A stretch of 39,220 bases of DNA, taken from positions 1 through 39,220 of the forward strand of contig JANQNG010000003.1 of the NCBI GenBank assembly GCA_028279685.1, given 5' to 3'. The position numbers and the translations under genes were made by a program. This DNA comes from Candidatus Nanoarchaeia archaeon (GTDB lineage: Archaea > Nanobdellota > Nanobdellia > Woesearchaeales > SKIA01). Positions 24,534-31,655 of the stretch are shown here, piece by piece; positions within the stretch are counted from its first letter, which is position 1; each line of letters starts with the position of its first letter. A model generated the notes under the pieces. That model was not told where the DNA came from. It did no database searches and saw only the letters and a program-made list of their open reading frames with translations.

Positions 24534-24821
24534 ATGAATAAGAGACTCAAATCGACAAGAGAGAAGCTTGCTGCTGTTTTAAGGAAAAGAGATGTAGTAA
24601 AAGCAGGAGTATTTGGGTCATTTGCCAGAGGAGAGGATAGCAAAGGCAGTGATATTGACATTCTTATCAAATTCAAAGGCAGAAAAAGCCTGTTTGACCT
24701 TGTAAGGCTTGAAAGAGAGCTGAAAAAAACAATGAAAAGAGATATAGACCTTCTCACTTATGATTCCCTCAATCCTCATCTCAAAGACAGAATATTAAAA
24801 GAGGAAGTGAGGATACTATGA
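24534..24821 (+). CDS. MNT-type minimal nucleotidyltransferase
   Basis: A 95-residue nucleotidyltransferase with GVFGSFARGEDSKGSDIDILIKF (the GS motif and DxD metal-binding pair) and a third acidic residue in RDIDLLTYD. In MNT-HEPN modules the MNT protein modifies and silences the HEPN ribonuclease. The gene is intact and probably leaderless (A/T box near 24507). It overlaps by 4 nt a very short second frame that looks like the start of a HEPN gene. Confidence 0.9.
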   Translation: MNKRLKSTREKLAAVLRKRDVVKAGVFGSFARGEDSKGSDIDILIKFKGRKSLFDLVRLERELKKTMKRDIDLLTYDSLNPHLKDRILKEEVRIL

Positions 24822-24895
24822 AAAAAGATCTCTTGATACACACAATAGAGCTTATACATGTTAGAGAAGCATTAAAAAGAGAGACTCGAGTTTAG
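24818..24895 (+). pseudogene. HEPN toxin remnant (25 codons)
   Basis: Begins at the ATGA overlap with MNT, exactly where a HEPN partner should start, and reads MKKDLLIHTIELIHVREALKR before a stop. Full HEPN proteins are about 110-140 residues with an RX4-6H motif, which is absent here. Interpreted as a toxin gene truncated by deletion. Confidence 0.55.
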
Positions 24896-24976
24896 TGAAT
24901 CTCGTAAAATTTACAAATCTAAGCGGAATCTTTAAAAGCTAAAGTACCTTTATAACAGTTAGGCGAGGTGTAGGAA

Positions 24977-25783
24977 ATGCTATTATCCAGGGATGAAGGT
25001 ATAGTTCTTGTGTTAGCCTTATCAAACAAGAATATAGTATCCTCAAAAACCACATTAAATAAACTACTTGCCAGGCTTAATTTACATTATATTCCTATTG
25101 ATGTAGAATTTTCATTGCATAGAAATGGCAGTTATTACGCTGAGTTATCAGATTTGGAAGATAATGAGCTATTCAAAACCGAGATTTATCCTTATCAAGG
25201 AGGACATGGTAAAAAGTTTATTTTAGAAGACGAAGGGAAAAAATTATTTAATGAAGTCATTAAATCAAAACTTGATGAAATTTTCTCTGAAGATGATTTC
25301 AAAGCATTAAAAGAAGAAATTTATAATCTAAGTAAGCTGAGAGCAAGTGACATTAGTGATGATGAACACAAAAAACTCTTGGTTGATATTGAAGATAGAT
25401 TTAAACTTAATCAAAGAGTGAATGAAGTGATGATTACCTATTCTGATTTATATGAGAAATCAAAGAAACTTCCCGAAACATATGAAACTTTAGGTCTTAA
25501 AGCATTGATAGAATATAGCCACCACTTAGCTAAGTACTTACATAAGAAACTTCATAAGTTAGAAGAAGAGAAGTATGACTACGGAGCCGACATGTTTGAT
25601 TATTATTTCCTTAGTAATCTTTATGAGATGATACCTTTGCTTGAAGATCAATTAAAGAAGCACGTTGATAATCCTAAACTCATCAATAAGTTCTATCAAT
25701 ACCTTGTGAATAGCGTGAGAGATAATTATCCTTTCTCTCTTGATAATCCTGATTTAATGAGCTTAATTAAACAATCCTCTTGA
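24977..25783 (+). CDS. Unknown protein with possible winged-helix N-terminus, partner of a PIN-like protein
   Basis: 268 residues. Residues 1-75 (EGIVLVLALSNKNIVSSKTTLNKLLARL...FSLHRNGSYYAELSDL) have the helix and strand order of a winged helix-turn-helix. The remainder is long helices, with a His-containing helix LIEYSHHLAKYLHKKLHKL. GAGGTG lies 6 nt before the ATG, and a TATA-like CTTTATAAC lies at about 24949. It is followed with almost no gap by the PIN-like gene, so it may be that protein's antitoxin, regulator or targeting subunit (inference from context). Confidence 0.7.
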   Translation: MLLSRDEGIVLVLALSNKNIVSSKTTLNKLLARLNLHYIPIDVEFSLHRNGSYYAELSDLEDNELFKTEIYPYQGGHGKKFILEDEGKKLFNEVIKSKLDEIFSEDDFKALKEEIYNLSKLRASDISDDEHKKLLVDIEDRFKLNQRVNEVMITYSDLYEKSKKLPETYETLGLKALIEYSHHLAKYLHKKLHKLEEEKYDYGADMFDYYFLSNLYEMIPLLEDQLKKHVDNPKLINKFYQYLVNSVRDNYPFSLDNPDLMSLIKQSS

Positions 25784-25785
25784 AA

Positions 25786-26367
25786 ATGATAGCTTTCGAT
25801 GACTGTACAATTCTTAATAGTTGCTCAATAGTTATAAGAAAATCTCATCAAATCATATTTAGTAAAAAAGAATTGAAGAGCAAGCATAAAGATAAAATCG
25901 AATATCTCTTTACGCAGTTAAATAAAAAAGGAGAAGTCAAGTATAGATTTGTTCCTTCAAATATTGGGAATGCTTCTTTAAGAATCGTGAATGAATTAAT
26001 CGAAAATACTGGTGTTAATCATGTAATGCTTGACCAATTAGCAAATACGTTTAAGAATGAAGCAGTTGAGCAATTAGTAAAATACAATGCAAAGGTTGAG
26101 AAAGACTTCAAGACCATACAAAAATCTGAAAATATTGAAGAGATTAAAGATTTTTTTAAAAAGAATGAAAGAAATCTAACAAAGCAGAAAAATATTCCCG
26201 AGAATGATGATCTTAGCATCATGCAAGCGTACGCTGATTATCCTTCAAAAACAGAGAAAATACTAATCTCTCACGATGAACACTTCTGGGGATATAAAGA
26301 TCTCATAAAGCAAGAATATAACTTAAGAATCATAGAAGAATGGCACTGTCATAAACTAATTGAATAA
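25786..26367 (+). CDS. PIN-like domain protein
   Basis: 193 residues with acidic residues spaced as in PIN nucleases: IAFDDCTILN (D5/D6), HVMLDQLANTFKNEAVE, ENDDLSIMQAYADY and ILISHDEHFWGYKDL. A helical insert (about 90-125) is rich in Lys and Glu. It follows the preceding gene's stop by 2 nt and ends 3 nt before the tRNA-Lys gene (convergent). Likely a nuclease of a toxin-antitoxin-like or defence module. The PIN call rests on residue pattern only. Confidence 0.65.
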   Translation: MIAFDDCTILNSCSIVIRKSHQIIFSKKELKSKHKDKIEYLFTQLNKKGEVKYRFVPSNIGNASLRIVNELIENTGVNHVMLDQLANTFKNEAVEQLVKYNAKVEKDFKTIQKSENIEEIKDFFKKNERNLTKQKNIPENDDLSIMQAYADYPSKTEKILISHDEHFWGYKDLIKQEYNLRIIEEWHCHKLIE

Positions 26368-26369
26368 AA
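26361..26369 (-). terminator. T-rich terminator after tRNA-Lys
   Basis: Read on the minus strand, ATTTTATTC directly follows the discriminator base. This is a short T-rich tract typical of archaeal termination, but a weak one. Confidence 0.3.
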
Positions 26370-26477
26370 TGGGCCCAAGGGGATTTGAACCCCCGACCTT
26401 CCGGTTAAGAGCCGGACGCTCTATTGCCTTTCCGATCACGTGGAGCGTAACCAGTTACCAGGCTAAGCTATGAGCCC
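26370..26477 (-). tRNA. tRNA-Lys (CTT) with D-loop intron
   Basis: Acceptor arms GGGCTCA and TGGGCCC pair fully (one G-U), followed by discriminator A; CCA is not encoded. The anticodon loop CTCTTAA gives anticodon CTT (26407-26409), on a stem containing CCGG and CCGG. The T-arm GGGGGTTCAAATCCCCT is canonical. The D-stem GCTT/GAGC forms only if 34 nt (26422-26455) are removed, which leaves a standard 74-nt tRNA. Its 3' end is duplicated three times to the left, as expected for an integration target. Confidence 0.92.
26422..26455 (-). other. Probable 34-nt non-canonical intron in the tRNA-Lys D-loop
   Basis: The insert lies between D-loop GGTA and D-stem GAGC; the boundary can slide by up to two bases because TA flanks both sides. 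An internal ACGCTC pairs perfectly with the GAGCGT at the 3' junction. I could not draw an unambiguous bulge-helix-bulge, so the exact splice sites are open. Confidence 0.65.
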
Positions 26478-26525
26478 ATCAAATTTATACACGAGAACAA
26501 AATATCTATTTATATAGTTTACCAC

Positions 26526-27005
26526 TTACTTTGTGCTATCCTTTGGACCAAAATACAATGTATTTAATTCTTTTATTGTTATAATATGCTTGGGAATTTC
26601 TTCTCTAGCGAGCACACCAACTTCATAAGCTGTTATAATCTTATCCCTTTTTCCATTTTCATCAAGCTCTATACAGTCTGCCAGTTCAATGTATTGATTA
26701 AGATAAGGGGAGCATCTCTGATGATCCCAGAAACCACCATAGAAATTATAACCACCATATTCCTCAACCACATATGCAATTCCTGCAGCAATAGCAGAAA
26801 TTCTCGTCAAATCTTCAAGAGCTATTTTTTCAATTTTATAACCGTTGTATTCAGTATATTCTTCCTGAGAAAGCGTGTCTTCCTGAACTTGATGCGTAGT
26901 ATCTTGGGTTGTATGCGTAGCTTCTAGATCTGGTTTTATATCTCGACCAGAACAACCTATAACTAATAAAGCCGAAAAAAGTGTGAGCCATTTACTTATT
27001 GACAT
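26526..27005 (-). CDS. Lipoprotein, unknown
   Basis: 159 residues. A signal peptide with lipobox LLVIGC (Cys18) is followed by a Thr/Gln/Glu-rich linker (about 25-55) and a small domain with Tyr/Gly-rich YGGYNFYGGFW and two Cys (RCSPY, DCIELD). The linker resembles spacers that hold a lipoprotein domain off the membrane. No family recognised. Confidence 0.7.
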   Translation of the reverse strand: MSISKWLTLFSALLVIGCSGRDIKPDLEATHTTQDTTHQVQEDTLSQEEYTEYNGYKIEKIALEDLTRISAIAAGIAYVVEEYGGYNFYGGFWDHQRCSPYLNQYIELADCIELDENGKRDKIITAYEVGVLAREEIPKHIITIKELNTLYFGPKDSTK

Positions 27006-27094
27006 ACAGATAGGAAAACCACATGCAATAAAAAACTATCTGCAAATCTCTATGCATTTATTTAAAGCAATATCTTTGCACACACTTATAATAT

Positions 27095-28000
27095 TTAGTC
27101 TTTTCCAAACCAATTCAGATGATCCAGCAATTCTCCTTTCCTCTGGATAGGCTGATCTTCATACAATTCCTTGAATCTTCTAATCATCTCTTCTTTCGAA
27201 GGCAGTTCATCATCAGAAAGGTTCTTCTTATGCTTAAACAAATATTTAACCTGTAGAAATATACGAGGATCTTTTTTTGCCTTGCGTGCAATCATCACAA
27301 AATCACATCCAGTTTTCTCAATCATTGATTTGGCATGGCCTGGAAGAGAAATATCTCCGCTGCCAATCACAGGAAGAGAAACAGTTTCTTTTACTTTCTT
27401 GATTAATTCCCAATCAGCTTTTCCTGAATAACCTTGTTCTTTTGTCCGAGGATGAATCGCAATTGCTTTGACACCAATCTTCCTCAATAGCACAGCAATC
27501 TCAACCGCATTCACCGATTTAGAGTTCCATCCACTCCTAATCTTCGCAGTTACAGGAATACTTAATGTATTGACAATTGGTTTCACTATCGTCTCAATCA
27601 TATGAGGATGCTTCATCAAATACACTCCCCCTTTCTTTCCTAACACTTCCGGAACAGGACATCCTAAATTGATATCGAGAATATCACAATATGGTTCGAG
27701 TAATTCAGCAGCCTTCAACATTAAATCTTTATTCCCTCCTCCTATCTGAATAACGAAGGGCTTCTCTGATAGGTGTGGAGAAATCATCTGCTCAATCACT
27801 TCAGCAACGGCGAATACATATTCTTTTCCCTCATTAACTCTAGTATCGACTCGTTCAAAGAACGCATCAACCCATATCATAGGAGAATAACACAATCCAG
27901 CACCACACTCAGCACATAACCTACGAAAAGCCTGACAGTTTACTGCCTCCATTGGAGCCAAAAACACCTTCGATTTCAAATCAAATCCAAGATAGTTCAT
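27095..28000 (-). CDS. dus: tRNA-dihydrouridine synthase
   Basis: 301 residues with a TIM-barrel FMN-binding layout. FLAPMEAVN lies at the N-terminus, the catalytic Cys114 is in DINLGCPVPE, and VTAKIRSGW, AIAIHPRTKEQGYSGKADW, VIGSGDI and MIARKAKKDP follow. The enzyme reduces specific uridines of tRNA using FMN and NAD(P)H. The usual second phosphate-binding GR motif is altered to ARKAKKDP. It is followed by a small helical domain. It lies near a tRNA gene but shares no operon with it. Confidence 0.92.
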   Translation of the reverse strand: MNYLGFDLKSKVFLAPMEAVNCQAFRRLCAECGAGLCYSPMIWVDAFFERVDTRVNEGKEYVFAVAEVIEQMISPHLSEKPFVIQIGGGNKDLMLKAAELLEPYCDILDINLGCPVPEVLGKKGGVYLMKHPHMIETIVKPIVNTLSIPVTAKIRSGWNSKSVNAVEIAVLLRKIGVKAIAIHPRTKEQGYSGKADWELIKKVKETVSLPVIGSGDISLPGHAKSMIEKTGCDFVMIARKAKKDPRIFLQVKYLFKHKKNLSDDELPSKEEMIRRFKELYEDQPIQRKGELLDHLNWFGKD

Positions 28001-28034
28001 ACAGTACGTAGAATGTCATCGGTTAAAAAGTTAG

Positions 28035-28709
28035 TCACTTCAACATTTTCCACTTTAACATTCTGCAAGCAATACGCATACCATCAAACACTGTTGTGCC
28101 TTTGAAACTATCTGCGTAAATCGTTGCAATAGAAATTTGCACATACTTAAGTTTTGCTTTACTTGCTTTTGCGATCATTTCTGATTCCATGCCGTAATCT
28201 CTTGCTTTCCATCTCACTTTCTTGTAAGCAGCCGAAGTTAATGCACGAAATCCAGATTGCGTATCACGAATGGGCAATCCATAGAACATTTTTGACAAAA
28301 AAGAAAGTCCAAAGTTTCCCACACGCATCATAAGCGGCATTGTTGAAGAAAATTCTCTATAACCAAATACAATACTATTGCCTTTATTCAATGCTTTAAG
28401 AAAATTCTTGATCTCTTTTGGATTATGTTGGCCATCACCATCAATCAACAGTAATGCTTTAGCACCTTTCTGCAAAGCGAAATCACATCCTGTTTTTACT
28501 GCTGCTCCTTTGCCTTGATTAATCATACTACTCAGTACATAGACATCTCTCTTCAAAGCATATTCTTTTGTTTTATCTAGACTGCCATCATTGGCCACCA
28601 CAATATTTTGGAATCCTTCTTTCTTAATCGCATCAATAACGCTTACAATATGCTTTTCTTCATTGTAGGCAGCAATGATCACGTAAACATTCTTCTTCGT
28701 GTATTTCAT
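28035..28709 (-). CDS. Family 2 glycosyltransferase (dolichyl-phosphate sugar synthase-like)
   Basis: 224 residues with a GT-A fold: VYVIIAAYNEEKHI, VVANDGSLDKT, and the metal site LLIDGDGQHNP. Then DTQSGFRALT and a C-terminal helix (YGMESEMIAKASKAKLKYVQI) as in polyprenyl-phosphate mannose/glucose synthases. There is no C-terminal membrane anchor. It would load a sugar on a polyprenyl phosphate for surface glycan or protein glycosylation, which suits its place beside the surface-protein locus. A copy of the recurrent palindrome lies 45 nt upstream. Confidence 0.9.
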   Translation of the reverse strand: MKYTKKNVYVIIAAYNEEKHIVSVIDAIKKEGFQNIVVANDGSLDKTKEYALKRDVYVLSSMINQGKGAAVKTGCDFALQKGAKALLLIDGDGQHNPKEIKNFLKALNKGNSIVFGYREFSSTMPLMMRVGNFGLSFLSKMFYGLPIRDTQSGFRALTSAAYKKVRWKARDYGMESEMIAKASKAKLKYVQISIATIYADSFKGTTVFDGMRIACRMLKWKMLK

Positions 28710-28753
28710 AGAGATAGCGTCTCTTGAGTATTATATAAATCTTAGCTAAGCAT

Positions 28754-28772
28754 TATTTTCTATATAGTATTA
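28754..28772. promoter_or_regulatory. Recurrent palindromic operator-like site, copy 5
   Basis: TATTTTCTATATAGTATTA, about 16 nt upstream of the TATA box (28731-28738, minus strand) of the glycosyltransferase gene. It sits between divergent genes, so it could also affect the surface-protein gene at 28851. Confidence 0.55.
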
Positions 28773-28850
28773 ATTTAGTTTGTTGTATTTACTTAGTAAT
28801 AATAACCTTTAAATATGAAACAAGAGTTTCTTTTAAGACGAGGGGAAAGA

Positions 28851-30338
28851 ATGAAAAATCAATACGCAAAAATCCTATCTTTCATTATCATATTGTTATT
28901 TGTTGCAGTAACCGTAAGTGCTGCAGATAAAGCAGCATTAAGTTCAGCAAGTAGTTCTGTTGTAGCAAGCGACGCAGTTAGTTCTTGTAGTGGATCATCG
29001 AAAACTGCAAAAGCAGATCACAGTATCAAAAGATCAGCTGCTATTTTAGAAAGTGCACTAAGCAAATCTATTGCTGATGATATTATCTCTGATGTAAAAG
29101 AGAAATACTCAAGAAAAGAAGCTGCCGAAATAATCAAGAAACTTGAAACATATTTGACAGAGCCATTAATCGTAGGCTGGGAAACTGAACGAGATGAACT
29201 CGACGAAGACCTAACTGGTGAAGACCCTGAAGAAATTGAATTACAAGTAAGAGATATTCCTGATTTTGAACTTGAGCCAGGTGTTTTTAACTTTGTTACT
29301 ATCAATCTTAATGATTATGTTGACACTAATGTACTTGGTGTGCAATGGAGTTTTTCAGGTAATGCTCTCCTTGATGTGCTTATTAATAGAGGTGTTGCTG
29401 TGATTACGAATTGGGGAGATATTGATCATTATCATCGAGAAATCATCACCTTTACTGCACACGCAGGAGATGTTGAAGCTTCCGATGATGCAACATTCAC
29501 CGTTACGGGAACATTACCTTCCTTTTCTGCAGACGAAGATGATAGCGCATACACTTTCAGCTTTAATGACATTCCTAATGCTGAAGGTTCATGCAATTTT
29601 GGAGAAATTTATTCTATTGATCTGAATAGTTATCTTGAATCAACTATTATTCCTGTAGGAGGCATTCAATGGGATTACTCAGGAAATAATGAACTCTTCG
29701 TTTCCATTGAAGATGGTGTAGCATCAATCCAATATCTTAGAGGAGATGAAGCACGAGATACTCAGGCAGTAAATGATGATCCGAACATTCCTTATTTCAA
29801 CAAATTAAAACATATTACTGAAACTATTACCTTCACCGCAACTGGTGGTGATCTTGAAACAAGTGATGATGTTACCATTAGCATTTGTTCTGATATGATT
29901 TCTGATGAAGGATCTGGATCTGGTAGTGGTGGAAGAGGAGGTTCAAGTGGACAATACTGGGAATACTTCGGACAATATATGAGTTGGGCAACATATCAAA
30001 GATACCTTGAGAAGTTGAAAATCCTTCTCTTCGAAAGTATTCCTGATTTCAGTGCAACTTGTGGTCAGCATATTGTATTCAATTTCAATAGCTATCTACC
30101 AAGAAATCTTGAGCTATCATTGCAAGATCTGAGTATCACTGGAAATCATCAACTGCAAGTATCGACGTTTCAGTCAGTGAACAACAAGATTGTTGTGCTC
30201 GTCAGTGCACCTGAATCATTCAACGGTGTTATCAATGAAGAGCTTACGTTCTCTTTGCTTGTAGGTAATCGAGTTGTATCTGACAGTGCATGGTTTACTT
30301 TTGTCTGTGATAAAGAGCCTCATTTCTTTTTCTCTTAA
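28851..30338 (+). CDS. Secreted protein with three Ig/cadherin-like repeats
   Basis: 495 residues. A signal peptide (ending TVSAADK) is followed by a Ser/Ala-rich helical part (about 25-110) and an acidic stretch. Three related beta-sandwich repeats come next, each starting I-P-D/N-x and containing a FxxxNLNxYL-like strand: about 145-230 (ending DATFTVTG), about 245-345 (DVTISIC) and about 395-490 (WFTFVC). A Gly/Ser linker (GSGSGGRGGSSG) separates repeats two and three. The start is chosen for GAGGGGAAAG in front of this ATG; a longer frame adds 12 residues. Similar repeats occur in two other proteins of this locus, suggesting a shared surface-layer or adhesion role. Confidence 0.8.
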   Translation: MKNQYAKILSFIIILLFVAVTVSAADKAALSSASSSVVASDAVSSCSGSSKTAKADHSIKRSAAILESALSKSIADDIISDVKEKYSRKEAAEIIKKLETYLTEPLIVGWETERDELDEDLTGEDPEEIELQVRDIPDFELEPGVFNFVTINLNDYVDTNVLGVQWSFSGNALLDVLINRGVAVITNWGDIDHYHREIITFTAHAGDVEASDDATFTVTGTLPSFSADEDDSAYTFSFNDIPNAEGSCNFGEIYSIDLNSYLESTIIPVGGIQWDYSGNNELFVSIEDGVASIQYLRGDEARDTQAVNDDPNIPYFNKLKHITETITFTATGGDLETSDDVTISICSDMISDEGSGSGSGGRGGSSGQYWEYFGQYMSWATYQRYLEKLKILLFESIPDFSATCGQHIVFNFNSYLPRNLELSLQDLSITGNHQLQVSTFQSVNNKIVVLVSAPESFNGVINEELTFSLLVGNRVVSDSAWFTFVCDKEPHFFFS

Positions 30339-30362
30339 AACAGATCACTCTATAAAAATAAC

Positions 30363-30392
30363 TTGACGTCACTACCGAATAATTTATATAAT
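30363..30392 (+). promoter_or_regulatory. Sigma-70-like promoter (TTGACG, 18-nt spacer, TATAAT) overlapping a TATA box
   Basis: TTGACG at 30363-30368 and TATAAT at 30387-30392 are 18 nt apart, 38 nt before the start codon. The same -10 region (ATTTATATAAT) would also serve as an archaeal TATA box, so the assignment is ambiguous. Confidence 0.4.
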
Positions 30393-30430
30393 ATTGGGCT
30401 CATACTCCTCTTACAACGGGGGGATGTTGT

Positions 30431-31513
30431 ATGGGAAAAATATTCAATTGGATCAAAATACTAGGAGCAACTCTTTTTTGTGCTGCAACTATTACAGCAA
30501 CAGCTGAAGCAAAAAGCTTCGCAAAATTTGGCTATGGTGGAAGTGTAAGTAGACATCATTTTCAAATTCCTGAACAAGGAAGATCAAGAGAACCTGATCA
30601 TAATGGAGTTTCTAACAATCGATTAGTTAATCTCAACCTAGACTATCATAAAACATTTGGCGAAAATGCAGGAATGAACGCTAAACTTTTCTGGGCAGGC
30701 CAACTCAATAACGGTTGGGGAGAAATAAGACAGAACAGAGAATCTCTCGACATGAGAGTACACACTATTGGAGGAAAAGTAGTTTTTGTTGGTGAGCGAG
30801 TGCCTTCTCGATTCACGGAACGAGAAGCGTTTGCAGGTATTTATCTCGGAGGATTTCATCACGGAAAACACACAAACAGTCCTGGTGTTGAAAAAGATGA
30901 TTTCAATGGAGGTTCTTGGGGAGGAGGTATTACTTTGCTTTATCATTTGACCGATGATGTGAAAAGTCCTCTCCTGGAAAAGAAAAGACTCCGATTTGAT
31001 GCAGGTTATTCAGAAGCAGAAGGAGATTATCCATTTTCTGGATTAAATTTCAGTCTTGGAGCAGAGGATTTTCCTTTCTTCGGAAGCGACAAGTTAGCTA
31101 TTGATGCTATTATTCATTATAATTTTTTCAGTAATAAGTGGGGATTTCCAAAAAATGAAGAAGAAGTTCCTTATATTAAAGGAAAGACTTGGGAACTTTA
31201 TCTCGCAGGAACATATACTATGGAGAACGGTAGTGCAATCCAGCTTTGGCTAAGAAGAGGAAGTGCCAACGATGTCGAAAGAGAACAATGGACCAAAATA
31301 TATACCCCACATAACTTCGACTATGCCAAACATATTACTGAAGGCGTAGTCTCTGAAGTAGGTGTTACGTATACTTTTGAGATCTATAACAGTGATAAAG
31401 CAGCAAAGAAAAAAGCTGAGAAAGAAGCATTGAAAGAACAAGAGGAACGAAAAAAGAAAAAACGCAAATACGAAGAAGAGTTCCTTAAATTCAATCCGGA
31501 TAATGAAGAATAG
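30431..31513 (+). CDS. Predicted beta-barrel (outer-membrane-like) protein
   Basis: 360 residues. A signal peptide (about 1-27, ending ATAEAKS) precedes about 290 residues of repeated amphipathic strands with glycine and aromatic girdles: RLVNLNLDYHKTF, GMNAKLFWAGQL, EAFAGIYLGGFHHG, SWGGGITLLYHL, RLRFDAGYSEAEG, WELYLAGTYTM, SAIQLWLRRG, EVGVTYTFEIY. Residues 315-360 form a lysine/glutamate-rich helix (KKKAEKEALKEQEERKKKK). The pattern is that of bacterial outer-membrane barrels, which are not expected in archaea. GGGGGG lies ahead of the ATG. No specific family recognised; a secreted beta-sandwich protein is the alternative. Confidence 0.7.
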   Translation: MGKIFNWIKILGATLFCAATITATAEAKSFAKFGYGGSVSRHHFQIPEQGRSREPDHNGVSNNRLVNLNLDYHKTFGENAGMNAKLFWAGQLNNGWGEIRQNRESLDMRVHTIGGKVVFVGERVPSRFTEREAFAGIYLGGFHHGKHTNSPGVEKDDFNGGSWGGGITLLYHLTDDVKSPLLEKKRLRFDAGYSEAEGDYPFSGLNFSLGAEDFPFFGSDKLAIDAIIHYNFFSNKWGFPKNEEEVPYIKGKTWELYLAGTYTMENGSAIQLWLRRGSANDVEREQWTKIYTPHNFDYAKHITEGVVSEVGVTYTFEIYNSDKAAKKKAEKEALKEQEERKKKKRKYEEEFLKFNPDNEE

Positions 31514-31655
31514 TTCGAAATATATTCTTCTTATTTTTTTCATTATAGAAAATAATTCTAGATCCATAACTATTATACAATAGTAAAAAACGAAAAATAT
31601 ATAAATGGGTTGTCACCATCTAATAGTAATAATATAGGATTTTACTGGTGTGCCT

